A DNA stretch of 64,000 nt from Ramlibacter sp. WS9 (GTDB lineage: Bacteria > Pseudomonadota > Gammaproteobacteria > Burkholderiales > Burkholderiaceae_C): NCBI RefSeq assembly GCF_003797765.1, contig NZ_RKMB01000005.1, positions 62,001-126,000 on the forward strand, given 5' to 3'. The notes beneath the pieces are model-generated. The model was not told the origin of the DNA. It ran no database searches and saw only the letters and a program-made list of their open reading frames with translations. Positions within the stretch are counted from its first letter, which is position 1. Each line of letters opens with the position of its first letter. The position numbers were made by a program, and so were the translations under genes. Positions 31,582 through 39,611 of the stretch are shown here, one piece after another.

Positions 31582-32597
31582 CCGCCGGCGGGCCTCTTCC
31601 CGAACTCGCGGAACTCGAACGCGTCATTGCCCTGGCGGGCTCCGGCATCAACGTTGCCATCGCCGCGACCGTGCGTGCACACGGCGGGCACACCGTGCCG
31701 GTGTACCTGGTGACGCTGGGCCATCCCGATGCCCGCGCAAGCGTGGGTTACTTCGGCGGTGTGCATGGGCTGGAGCGCATCGGCTCGCAGGTGGTCATCG
31801 CCTGGCTGCACAGCCTCGTCATGCGGCTGCGATGGGACGAGTCCCTGCACGAACTGCTGCGCAAGGTGCGCCTGGTCTTCATGCCGATCGTCAATCCGGG
31901 CGGCATGCTGCGCGGCACGCGCGCCAACCCGAACGGCGTGGACCTGATGCGCAATGCGCCTGTCGACGCACAGGAACCCGTGCCTTTGCTGGTGGGTGGC
32001 CAACGCATCAGCGCCGGGCTGCCGTGGTACCGCGGGCGCCGCGGTGAGCCGATGGAGGCCGAGAGCGCGGCCTTGTGCGACGCCGTAGGGCGCGAAATGC
32101 ACGGCCGAGCGTTCAGCCTCGCCCTCGACTGCCATTCGGGTTTCGGCATGCGCGACCGAATCTGGTTCCCGTTCGCCCATCGCCGCAGCCCCATCGCGCA
32201 CCTGGCTCAACTCCACGCGCTGCATGAGATCTTCGAGCAGACCCACAACCATCATCACTACGTCTTCGAGCCGCAGAGCCGCCAGTACCTCGCTCACGGG
32301 GACTTGTGGGACCACCTCTACCTGAATGCCTGCGAATCGCCTGAACGGGTGTTCCTGCCGCTGACACTGGAGATGGGCTCCTGGCTATGGGTCAAGAAGA
32401 ACCCGCGCCAACTCTTTTCGCGGGACGGCATCTTCAATCCATTGATCGCGCATCGGCAGCAGCGTGTGTTGCGCCGCCACCTGCCGCTGCTGGACTTTAC
32501 CCTTCGTGCCGCCGCTGCCTCCGCGCGCTGGCTGCCCGGCGCGCAGGACCAGGAGCGGCATCGCGCAGCCGCGCATGGCCGCTGGTATGGCGCATGA
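31578..32597 (+). CDS. M14-like zinc carboxypeptidase, DUF2817 type
   Basis: Predicted zinc metallopeptidase of unknown substrate. Zinc-binding HxxE is in FFGGVHGLERIG-like sequence (GYFGGVHGLERIG), and the third ligand His is in LALDCHSGFG; a candidate catalytic Glu is in LPLTLEMGSW. No ATG, GTG or TTG lies upstream of GTG 31671, yet family-like sequence (LPELAELERVIALAGSGINV) precedes it in frame. A CTG at 31578, 5 bases after GCGGAGG, is therefore proposed as start, giving 339 residues; the fallback start is 31671 with 308 residues. Confidence 0.75.
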   Translation: MTAGGPLPELAELERVIALAGSGINVAIAATVRAHGGHTVPVYLVTLGHPDARASVGYFGGVHGLERIGSQVVIAWLHSLVMRLRWDESLHELLRKVRLVFMPIVNPGGMLRGTRANPNGVDLMRNAPVDAQEPVPLLVGGQRISAGLPWYRGRRGEPMEAESAALCDAVGREMHGRAFSLALDCHSGFGMRDRIWFPFAHRRSPIAHLAQLHALHEIFEQTHNHHHYVFEPQSRQYLAHGDLWDHLYLNACESPERVFLPLTLEMGSWLWVKKNPRQLFSRDGIFNPLIAHRQQRVLRRHLPLLDFTLRAAAASARWLPGAQDQERHRAAAHGRWYGA

Positions 32598-32599
32598 CA

Positions 32600-32628
32600 G
32601 TGTCACCAAACTGCCACCGAATTGCCAC
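32600..32628 (+). promoter_or_regulatory. Triple PhoB-box-like heptamers before the olsB-like gene
   Basis: Three heptamers, GTGTCAC (32600-32606), CTGCCAC (32611-32617) and TTGCCAC (32622-32628), are each 4 bases apart, giving the 11 bp period of PhoB sites. They lie about 50 bases before the olsB-like ATG. No obvious -10 is seen at the spacing used by the other boxes. Confidence 0.6.
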
Positions 32629-32677
32629 ATGGGATTCACCGGGGCCGCACAAACTCCAGCCAACTACAGGAGCCGGA

Positions 32678-33499
32678 ATGAACGAACTGCCCAATCCCAC
32701 GCTGCCGCTGTCACCGGTTTCGCTTCCACGGGGGTCACTTCACCGACCTCATCAAAGCATCGCTGAAGGGCATGGCGGCATTCTGGTTTCGTGGGCCCAG
32801 CACCAGGACGAAGTCCGCCAGGCGCAGCGCCTGAGGTACCAGGTCTTCGCCAACGAAATGGGTGCGCGCCTGGACGCAGGGGTGCCCGGCCACGACATCG
32901 ACTTGTTCGACGACTACTGCGAGCACCTGCTGGTACGCGACGCGCAAAGCGGCGAAGTGATCGGCACCTATCGCGTGCTGACGCCGGCGCAGGCACTGCG
33001 AGTGGGCAGCACCTACAGCGACACGGAGTTCGACATGTGGCGATTGCGCGCGATGCGGGAGCGCATGGTCGAGTTGGGGCGCAGCTGCGTGCATGCCGAC
33101 CATCGCCACGGCGGCGTCATCCTCGCACTCTGGGGAGCGCTTGCCGAGTTCATGGTGCGCAACAAGCTGGACACGATGATCGGCTGCGCCAGCATCCCGA
33201 TGCTTCACAACGGCACGGTGAGCGGCCACGCGGCAGCCAGCGTCTGGAGCCAGTTGAAGGAGACTCACCTCGCACCGATCGAATACCGCGTGCTTCCCCG
33301 TCTGCCGCTGCCGGTGGACGAGTTGGACTGCACGCTCGATGTCGAGGCACCCGCGCTGATCAAGGGGTACCTGCGCCTGGGCGCCAAGGTTCTGGGCCCG
33401 CCGGCCTGGGACCCGGACTTCAACAGCGCCGACCTGCCGATGATGATGCGCATCGCGGACCTGCCGCCGCGATACCGCAAGCACTTCCTGGGCGCATGA
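32678..33499 (+). CDS. OlsB-like GNAT acyltransferase
   Basis: Family of hemolysin-like acyltransferases (Acetyltransf_5) that includes OlsB, which N-acylates ornithine in the first step of ornithine lipid synthesis. From ATG 32678 (AGGAG 6 bases upstream) it has 273 residues. Family features include RLRYQVFANEMGARLD, HDIDLFDDYCEHLLVRD, VIGTYRVLTP and VELGRSCVHADHRHGG. Ornithine lipids lack phosphorus and replace phospholipids under phosphate limitation, which fits the preceding Pho boxes and the genes downstream. No OlsA partner is in the window. A related acyltransferase with another acceptor is possible. Confidence 0.78.
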   Translation: MNELPNPTLPLSPVSLPRGSLHRPHQSIAEGHGGILVSWAQHQDEVRQAQRLRYQVFANEMGARLDAGVPGHDIDLFDDYCEHLLVRDAQSGEVIGTYRVLTPAQALRVGSTYSDTEFDMWRLRAMRERMVELGRSCVHADHRHGGVILALWGALAEFMVRNKLDTMIGCASIPMLHNGTVSGHAAASVWSQLKETHLAPIEYRVLPRLPLPVDELDCTLDVEAPALIKGYLRLGAKVLGPPAWDPDFNSADLPMMMRIADLPPRYRKHFLGA

Positions 33500-33508
33500 G
33501 ACACCGTC

Positions 33509-34396
33509 ATGCGCACCCCGGCCACTGAGATGCGAACCACCTTCGACGCTCTCGGGACCATTCTTCCCCAGCTCGGTGCCGCCGCCCCGCACGAAGCCGA
33601 CGATGAGGCTGTCCGCCGCCGTTACCGCACCGTCTTCATCTCCGACCTGCATCTCGGCACGCCCGGCTGCCAGGCCACTGCGCTGCTGCAGTTCCTCAAA
33701 GCCCATCCGAGCGACTACCTCTATCTTGTGGGCGACATCGTCGACGGCTGGCAACTGCGCCGCCGCTGGTACTGGCCGCAGGCGCACAACGACGTCGCGC
33801 AGAAACTCCTGCGCAGTGCGCGCAAGGGCTGCCGGGTGATCTACGTGCCGGGCAACCATGACGAATTCGCGAGGCAGTTCGTCAACCACCAGTTCGGCGG
33901 CATCGAGGTGCTGGAAGAGGCGGTGCACGTGGCCGCCGACGGCCGGCAGCTCTGGGTCATCCATGGCGACTATTTCGACGGCGTAGTCCAGTGCGCCAAG
34001 TGGCTGGCCTACCTCGGCGACAACCTCTACGAGTTCACCCTCAAGCTCAACCGGCACCTCAACAACCTGCGCGGCCGCCTGGGCTTGCCGTATTGGTCGC
34101 TCTCGGCCTACCTCAAGCACAAGGTCAAGAAGGCGCTGAACTACGTCACCGATTTCGAAACGGCCGTGGCGCACGAGGCGCGGCGGCGCGGCCACCAGGG
34201 CGTGGTGTGCGGCCATATCCACCGCGCCGAGATGCGCGAGATCGATGGCGTCCTCTACTGCAACGATGGCGATTGGGTGGAAAGCCGCACAGCGCTGGTC
34301 GAACACTTCGACGGCCGGCTCGAACTCGTGCATTGGAACCCTTCGCTCGAGGGCGGCACGATGCAAGACACACATACAAAAGAGGAGATGGCATGA
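33509..34396 (+). CDS. PlcP-like calcineurin-type metallophosphoesterase
   Basis: Binuclear metallophosphoesterase of 295 residues with all signature motifs: FISDLHLGTP (DxH), LVGDIVDGW (GDxxD), VPGNHDE, IHGDYFD, and VCGHIHRAEM (GHxH). Such proteins are often named UDP-2,3-diacylglucosamine diphosphatase (LpxH). The fold with a glycosyltransferase directly behind it, in a Pho-controlled setting, matches PlcP, a phospholipase C that frees diacylglycerol from phospholipids during phosphate starvation. Starts at 33509 or 33530 are possible. Function is inferred from context; LpxH activity cannot be excluded. Confidence 0.75.
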   Translation: MRTPATEMRTTFDALGTILPQLGAAAPHEADDEAVRRRYRTVFISDLHLGTPGCQATALLQFLKAHPSDYLYLVGDIVDGWQLRRRWYWPQAHNDVAQKLLRSARKGCRVIYVPGNHDEFARQFVNHQFGGIEVLEEAVHVAADGRQLWVIHGDYFDGVVQCAKWLAYLGDNLYEFTLKLNRHLNNLRGRLGLPYWSLSAYLKHKVKKALNYVTDFETAVAHEARRRGHQGVVCGHIHRAEMREIDGVLYCNDGDWVESRTALVEHFDGRLELVHWNPSLEGGTMQDTHTKEEMA

Positions 34397-35499
34397 AGAT
34401 CGCTTTGGTGACCGACGCGTGGCAACCCCAAGTCAACGGCGTGGTCACCACGCTGGTGGAACTGGTGCGCGAACTCACGCTGGCCGGGCACACCCTGGAA
34501 GTGATCCAGCCGGGGCAGTTCAAGACGCGGCCTTGCCCGGGCTACGCGGGCATCGACCTCGCAATCGCGCCGAAGGCGCAGCTCACGGCCAGGCTCGACG
34601 CGTTCCAGCCGGATGCGATCCACCTGGCGACCGAAGGGCCGCTGGGCTGGGCGGGGCGCCGCTACTGCTTGCAGCGCAAGCTGGCATTCACAACGGCCTT
34701 TCACACGAAGTTTCCGGAGATCGTCAACGCGGCGATGAGGATGCCGGTATCGTGGGGCTATGCGCTGATGCGCCACTTCCACGCGCCGTCGTCGGGCGTC
34801 ATGGTGCCCACGCAGAGTGTGCTGCGGATGCTGGATGCCCGGGGATTTCGCAACCTGCGCGCCTGGACGCACGGGGTCGATACTGCACTGTTCCCATTCC
34901 ATCCGAGCACACAAGCCTATCCGCCCTTGGGGTTGCTGGCGCGCCCGGTCGCGCTGTTCGTCGGACGCGTTTCGTACGAAAAAAACATCGACGCATTCCT
35001 GAAGATGGACTTCCCGGGTACCAAGGTGGTGTGCGGTGTGGGCCCGGTGGAGACGCAGCTCAAACAGAAATTTCCCCACGTGAAATGGCTCGGCCTGCTG
35101 CCGCGCGACGAGCTTTCCAAGGTCTATGCCGCCGCCGACTTGTTCGTATTCCCCAGCCACGCCGACACTTTCGGCCTCGTCATGGTGGAAGCCATGGCGA
35201 CCGGGACACCGGTTGCCGCATATCCGGTGGACGGCCCGCTCGAAGTGCTGGGCCGCTACGACGACCAGGGCCGCAGCCTCGGCGGCGCGATGAACCAGGA
35301 TCTGCAGCAGGCGTGTTATGCCGCGCTGGCGGTGCCGCGGCACGAGGCCCGCGCCCGTGCGCTCGACTTCAGCTGGTCCCACGCCACCGCGATCTTCGCC
35401 GGCCACCTGGTTCCGGCGCAGGGGGCGGCCGGCAAGCCTCTCGCGCAGCGCCTCGCGCCTGTCACACAACTGTCATCTGAACCCCCGACACTGTCATGA
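34393..35499 (+). CDS. GT4-family glycosyltransferase (Agt-like)
   Basis: GT-B glycosyltransferase, 368 residues from ATG 34393, which overlaps the phosphoesterase stop. N-terminal VTDAWQPQVNGVVTTL and C-terminal FPSHADTFGLVMVEAMATGTPVAAY (E-x7-E type signature) are typical of family 4, including enzymes that glycosylate diacylglycerol. Next to a PlcP-like gene it would be Agt, which turns the released diacylglycerol into phosphorus-free glycolipids. The acceptor is inferred only. Its last codons carry the first PhoB box of ppk1. Confidence 0.75.
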   Translation: MKIALVTDAWQPQVNGVVTTLVELVRELTLAGHTLEVIQPGQFKTRPCPGYAGIDLAIAPKAQLTARLDAFQPDAIHLATEGPLGWAGRRYCLQRKLAFTTAFHTKFPEIVNAAMRMPVSWGYALMRHFHAPSSGVMVPTQSVLRMLDARGFRNLRAWTHGVDTALFPFHPSTQAYPPLGLLARPVALFVGRVSYEKNIDAFLKMDFPGTKVVCGVGPVETQLKQKFPHVKWLGLLPRDELSKVYAAADLFVFPSHADTFGLVMVEAMATGTPVAAYPVDGPLEVLGRYDDQGRSLGGAMNQDLQQACYAALAVPRHEARARALDFSWSHATAIFAGHLVPAQGAAGKPLAQRLAPVTQLSSEPPTLS

Positions 35500-35508
35500 C
35501 TTTGTCAT
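35459..35508 (+). promoter_or_regulatory. Two PhoB boxes before ppk1
   Basis: Box 1: CTGTCAC (35459-35465) and CTGTCAT (35470-35476). Box 2: CTGTCAT (35491-35497) and TTGTCAT (35502-35508). Both have the 4-base spacing and match consensus almost perfectly. A -10-like GACACT (35487-35492) lies 10 bases after box 1. Box 1 is in the 3' end of the glycosyltransferase gene and box 2 overlaps a possible ppk1 ATG at 35507. Confidence 0.85.
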
Positions 35509-35524
35509 GTTGCTAACTCCCCCC

Positions 35525-37612
35525 ATGTCCGCCACCGCCGTGCCAGCGCCCACGGAGCCGACCCACAGCCTTTCGTTTCTCGACCGGGACCACAGCATCC
35601 TCGCGTTCAACGAGAGGGTCCTGGACTGGGCTCATCGTGCCGACGTGCCGCTGCTCGAGCGGCTGCGCTACCTGTGTATCGTCTCGTCCAACCTCGACGA
35701 GTTCTTCGAGGTGCGCACCGCGCCCCACCTGACGGCCGTGCAGGCGGGCGACCGCAAGGGCGAGTACACCGTACAGTCGTTCGAGGCGCTGGCCGAGGCA
35801 ACCCACCAGCTCGTCGACCGGCAATACGCGCTCTACAACGATGAGCTGATGCCCGCCTTCGCCAAGGAAGGCATAGCCATCATTTCGCACGGCGAGCGCA
35901 GCACGACGCAGAAAGCGTGGGTGCACGAATACTTCGAACGCGAAGTGCGGCCGCTGCTCATCCCCGTCGGGCTCGACCCGGCGCACCCGTTCCCGCAAGT
36001 GGCCAACAAGTCGCTCAATTTCATCGTGCGGCTGGCGGGCAAGGACGCCTTTGGGCGCGAAAACGAGATCGCCATCGTCAAGGTCCCGCGCGTTCTGCCG
36101 CGGCTGATCCGCATGCCTGCCAAAGTGTCGGGCGGCAAGGCGCTGTTCGTTTCGCTTTCGAGCGTGATCCGCGCGCACCTGGAACACCTGTTCCCCGGGC
36201 GGGATGTCGGCCAGTTCTCGCAGTTTCGCGTGACGCGCCATTCCGATCTGGCCGTGGACGAGGATGATGTGCGAGACCTGCGCACGGCCCTGCGCCTGGG
36301 CCTGCAGCATCGCCACTACGGCCAGGCCGTGCGCCTGGAGGTTTCGGCGGGCTGCTCGGAGCATCTGGCCAACTTCCTCCTGCAGCAGTTCCACCTGCCC
36401 GAGCAGGCTCTTTATCGTGTGCACGGCCCGGTGAACCTGGTGCGCCTCGCGCAATTGATCGACCTCGTCGACGCGCCGCAACTGCTGTTCACCCCGCACA
36501 AGCCTTCGTATCCGGCGCAGCTGGTGCCCGGCCGCTCCTTCTTCGACCAGATCAAGCGGCGCGACATCCTGATCCACCAGCCCTACGAGAGCTTCGAGGG
36601 CGTACTGGGTTTTCTGCGCGAAGCGGTGCACGACCCGAAAGTGCTGGCGATCAAGCAGACCATCTACCGTACGGGCGTGGAGTCCGAGCTGATGGACCTG
36701 CTGCGCGAAGCCGTGCGGCGCGGCAAGGAAGTCTCGGCGGTGGTGGAGCTCAAGGCCCGCTTCGACGAGGAAGCCAACATCAACTGGGCCGAAAGCCTGG
36801 AATCGATCGGCGCCCAGGTGGTGTACGGCGTGGTCGGCCTGAAGACGCACGCCAAGATGCTGCTGGTGACTCGGCGTGAAGGCAAGCACCTGGTGCGCTA
36901 TGCGCACCTTTCCACGGGCAACTACAACCCTCGCACGGCCAAGCTCTACACCGACATCAGCCACCTCACGGCGGACCCGCTTGTGACGGCGGACATCGAG
37001 AACGTCTTCGTCCACCTCGCCAGCCAGAGCCGGCTGCCGAAGTTGAACAGCCTCTGGCTCGCCCCTTTCCACCTGCACCGCAAACTGCTCGAGCGCATCG
37101 ACGCCGCCGGCGAGGCGGCGGCGCAGGGGAAAGACGCCCGAATCGTGCTCAAGATGAACGCGCTCACCGACCAGGCGCTGATGCTGGCGCTGGTGCGTGC
37201 GGGCAAGCGCGGTGCGGAGATCGACCTGATCGTGCGTGGCGCCTGCATGCTGCCAGCTCGCGTGCCGGGCGTGACGGACAACATCCGGGTGCGCTCCATC
37301 ATCGGCCGCTTCCTGGAGCATTCGCGCGTTTTCTATTTCCGGGTGGACGGCGAGGAGCAGCTCTACCTGTCCAGCGCCGACTGGATGAATCGCAACATGC
37401 TGCGGCGGATCGAACTCGCGTGGCCGGTCAACGACCCCAAGCTGCGGCAACGCATCGTCGACGAATGCCTGGTGGCCTGCCTGCACGACGACCGTGATGC
37501 CTGGGACCTGATGGCCGACGGCACCTACCAGCGCGTCAAGGGCGCGGGCGAGCCCAAGGGTCACGGCGCGCAGGCCGCCCTGATGGCACGCTATGCCGCG
37601 CCGCGCGGCTAG
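35525..37612 (+). CDS. ppk1: Polyphosphate kinase 1
   Basis: Reversibly makes long-chain polyphosphate from ATP. From ATG 35525 (MSATAVPAPTEP) it has 695 residues; an ATG at 35507 adds six residues but lies on a PhoB box. The N-terminal domain starts LDRDHSILAFNERVLDWA with CIVSSNLDEFFEVR. The phosphorylated His is in VGLKTHAKMLLV, and the downstream catalytic half contains YAHLSTGNYNP and the conserved RSIIGRFLEHSRVF. Two PhoB boxes upstream indicate phosphate-starvation induction. Confidence 0.95.
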   Translation: MSATAVPAPTEPTHSLSFLDRDHSILAFNERVLDWAHRADVPLLERLRYLCIVSSNLDEFFEVRTAPHLTAVQAGDRKGEYTVQSFEALAEATHQLVDRQYALYNDELMPAFAKEGIAIISHGERSTTQKAWVHEYFEREVRPLLIPVGLDPAHPFPQVANKSLNFIVRLAGKDAFGRENEIAIVKVPRVLPRLIRMPAKVSGGKALFVSLSSVIRAHLEHLFPGRDVGQFSQFRVTRHSDLAVDEDDVRDLRTALRLGLQHRHYGQAVRLEVSAGCSEHLANFLLQQFHLPEQALYRVHGPVNLVRLAQLIDLVDAPQLLFTPHKPSYPAQLVPGRSFFDQIKRRDILIHQPYESFEGVLGFLREAVHDPKVLAIKQTIYRTGVESELMDLLREAVRRGKEVSAVVELKARFDEEANINWAESLESIGAQVVYGVVGLKTHAKMLLVTRREGKHLVRYAHLSTGNYNPRTAKLYTDISHLTADPLVTADIENVFVHLASQSRLPKLNSLWLAPFHLHRKLLERIDAAGEAAAQGKDARIVLKMNALTDQALMLALVRAGKRGAEIDLIVRGACMLPARVPGVTDNIRVRSIIGRFLEHSRVFYFRVDGEEQLYLSSADWMNRNMLRRIELAWPVNDPKLRQRIVDECLVACLHDDRDAWDLMADGTYQRVKGAGEPKGHGAQAALMARYAAPRG

Positions 37613-37629
37613 ACCTCTCGAGAAGAACG

Positions 37630-38091
37630 ATGGACCTGATCTTGTGGCGTCACGCCGAAGCCGAAGACGCTGCCGAAGGCCAGGACGACCTGAAGCGCGC
37701 CTTGACCTCTCGCGGAGAAAAACAGGCTGCCCGCGTTGCCGCGTGGCTGGACCGCCAATTGCCCGATGGCACACGCATCCTGTGCAGCCCCGCCGTGCGC
37801 TGCGAACAGACCGTGCTGGCGCTGGGGCGCAAGTACAAGACGCGCGAGGAACTGGCGCCCGACGTCCCGGTGGAAAGCGTGCTCGATGCCGCGCAGTGGC
37901 CGCAAGCCAGGCATCCCGTCCTCATCGTCGGCCACCAGCCGACGCTCGGCGACGTCATCGCGCGGCTGCTGCACCTCAAGCACGGCACCTGCGCCGTCCG
38001 CAAGGGCTCGGTCTGGTGGCTGCGTACCCGCGAACGCGACGGCCACGAGCAGACGGTGGTTGTGGCGGTGCAGTCGCCCGACGCCGTCTAG
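37630..38091 (+). CDS. sixA: Phosphohistidine phosphatase SixA
   Basis: Histidine-phosphatase superfamily member that removes phosphate from phosphohistidine, for example on histidine-containing phosphotransfer domains. The 153 residues begin MDLILWRHAEAEDA with the RHA catalytic motif; the second catalytic His is in VLIVGHQPTLGDVIARLL. It starts 17 bases after ppk1, probably in the same transcript. A role in phosphate signalling is possible but not shown. Confidence 0.88.
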   Translation: MDLILWRHAEAEDAAEGQDDLKRALTSRGEKQAARVAAWLDRQLPDGTRILCSPAVRCEQTVLALGRKYKTREELAPDVPVESVLDAAQWPQARHPVLIVGHQPTLGDVIARLLHLKHGTCAVRKGSVWWLRTRERDGHEQTVVVAVQSPDAV

Positions 38092-38103
38092 GGGCCCTGG
38101 CCC

Positions 38104-38718
38104 ATGCACGCCGGAGAACGCTTCAACAGCTACAGCCACTTGCTGGGGCTGGTACTGGCGCTCGCCGGGACCGGGCTGCTGCTGGAACAGACGCTGCGCG
38201 GGGGCGATGCCGCCAGGATCGTGGCCGCAATCGTATTTTCGTTGTCGATGCTGGCGCTGTACGGAGCCTCCACGCTGTTTCACAGCACGCGCGGCCGCGC
38301 GAAACGGATCTGGCAGCGCGCGGATCATTGCGCCATCTATCTCTTGATCGGGGGCACCTATACGCCGCTGGCGCTCGTCACTCTCGAGGGCGCATGGGGG
38401 TGGAGCCTGCTCTGCGTGGTTTGGGCTGCAGCGATATTCGGCATTCGGCGGGAACTGCGGGCCGGGGAGGGCGCGCGGCCCTCGTTGGGAATCTACCTGG
38501 GCATGGGCTGGCTGGGGCTGCTGATGGCATTCCCGCTGGTTGCGCGCATGGAGGCGGGTGGTCTCGCATGGCTGGTGGCCGGGGCCTTGCTCTACACGGC
38601 GGGAACGATCTTCTACCGCAATCCCACCGGCCTGCGGCACGCGCATGGAACGTGGCACCTGTTCGTATTGGGAGGCACGGCCAGTCACTTTGTCGCGGTG
38701 GCGGGCTTCGTGTTGTGA
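38104..38718 (+). CDS. Hemolysin III/TrhA family membrane protein
   Basis: Seven-helix PAQR-type membrane protein of 204 residues. The family's metal-site His residues are visible in ASTLFHSTRG and near the C-terminus in GLRHAHGTWHLFVLGGTASHF, with an Asp-His pair in RADHCAIYLLIGGTYTP. The physiological role is uncertain; E. coli TrhA (YqfA) affects membrane energetics. It lies 12 bases after sixA. Confidence 0.85.
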   Translation: MHAGERFNSYSHLLGLVLALAGTGLLLEQTLRGGDAARIVAAIVFSLSMLALYGASTLFHSTRGRAKRIWQRADHCAIYLLIGGTYTPLALVTLEGAWGWSLLCVVWAAAIFGIRRELRAGEGARPSLGIYLGMGWLGLLMAFPLVARMEAGGLAWLVAGALLYTAGTIFYRNPTGLRHAHGTWHLFVLGGTASHFVAVAGFVL

Positions 38719-38722
38719 TCCG

Positions 38723-39175
38723 GTGACCACGCGCGCAACCTCCCACTTCCTCCTGGTGCTGGCACTGCTTTGCCTTTGCCGCCCCGCTGCCGCCGACCCG
38801 CAGAACTGCACGCGGACGCTGGAAGGGCTGGCCATCCTCGCGGGCGACTCGCCGTTTCCCCTGCGCTGGGAGGAAACTTCCATGACCGACGGCAAGCCGC
38901 TCGTCGTGTCCATCACGGAAAAGGACGGCGCGCTCTTCCTCGCATTCAACAAGACCCATGAAGGCCTGTGGGCCGAAGGCCCGGCCGTGGTTTGCCGGAT
39001 GGGGGCGGCCCTCGAAGCCCGGATCGGACGGATCCGCATCGGCCCGGCCGCGCACTGGATACTGCGCCAGTCGATGGCGGGCGGCAGCACGTTCGCGCTG
39101 TCCCGCCGATCGGCCGGGCAGCTCCAGATCGCAACGCCCGGGTGGAAGGGCGACTTCGCGGCGAAGCCGAACTGA
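38723..39175 (+). CDS. Hypothetical exported protein
   Basis: No named family recognised. The GTG at 38723, four bases after the previous stop, gives 150 residues with a signal peptide (FLLVLALLCLCRPAAA before DPQNCTRTLEG). The mature part of about 120 residues looks all-beta, with two Cys (NCTRT and VVCRMG) that could form a disulfide in the periplasm. The close spacing suggests it is the last gene of the ppk1 transcript. Confidence 0.6.
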   Translation: MTTRATSHFLLVLALLCLCRPAAADPQNCTRTLEGLAILAGDSPFPLRWEETSMTDGKPLVVSITEKDGALFLAFNKTHEGLWAEGPAVVCRMGAALEARIGRIRIGPAAHWILRQSMAGGSTFALSRRSAGQLQIATPGWKGDFAAKPN

Positions 39176-39180
39176 CCGCT

Positions 39181-39570
39181 TCAGTCCTTGGCCGGCCGGC
39201 CCGTCTTGAGCGCAGGCACCGCAGCGAGGGCGGCGGCGAACGCCACGTCGCCCATCACCGAGAGCACCTTGATGCCGGCACGCAGCACTTCGCTCTTCTT
39301 CGCGGGCGTGCCGGATTTTGCTGCGCGCTCCTTGAGTTGTTCGAGCACGGCGTACTCGGCCTTCGGGATGGTGAAGCTGTCGCGCACGAGCTTGGGCTTC
39401 TTGGGTTTTTCCACTTTCGGGGCTTTGGCTGCGGGTGCCACGGCTGGCGCCGGCGCGGGCTTCGCAACCGGCGTCTTTGCTGCGTGGGGCGCCGGCTTAA
39501 CCGATGCGGCCTTGCGGCTGGGGGCGGTGGGTTTGGCGGCCGTGGTGGGTTTCTTCTTCGCAGTTGCCAT
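39181..39570 (-). CDS. Lys/Ala/Pro-rich protein with ribbon-helix-helix-like domain
   Basis: 129 residues in two parts. Residues 1-58 are rich in Lys, Ala and Pro (KPAPAPAVAPAAKAPKVEKPKK), like histone H1-type or AlgP-type DNA-binding tails. Residues 59-105 (VRDSFTIPKAEYAVLEQLKERAAKSG...SEVLRAGIKVLSVMG) look like a ribbon-helix-helix DNA-binding fold. A nucleoid or transcription role is likely. AGGAGA stands 8-9 bases before the ATG, and a palindrome lies in the promoter. It is convergent with the exported protein gene. Confidence 0.65.
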   Translation of the reverse strand: MATAKKKPTTAAKPTAPSRKAASVKPAPHAAKTPVAKPAPAPAVAPAAKAPKVEKPKKPKLVRDSFTIPKAEYAVLEQLKERAAKSGTPAKKSEVLRAGIKVLSVMGDVAFAAALAAVPALKTGRPAKD

Positions 39571-39590
39571 GTTTCTTTCTCCTGGTTAAA

Positions 39591-39611
39591 CGGTGTATAT
39601 AGTTTATACCG
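39591..39611 (-). promoter_or_regulatory. AT-rich operator-like palindrome
   Basis: An imperfect palindrome with arms CGGTGTATA and TTTATACCG lies 21 bases before the ATG of the Lys/Ala-rich protein gene and covers TATA-type -10 candidates. Such AT-rich sequence stands out in this GC-rich DNA. Autoregulation by the ribbon-helix-helix-like domain is possible. It overlaps the stop of the upstream gene. Confidence 0.4.
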
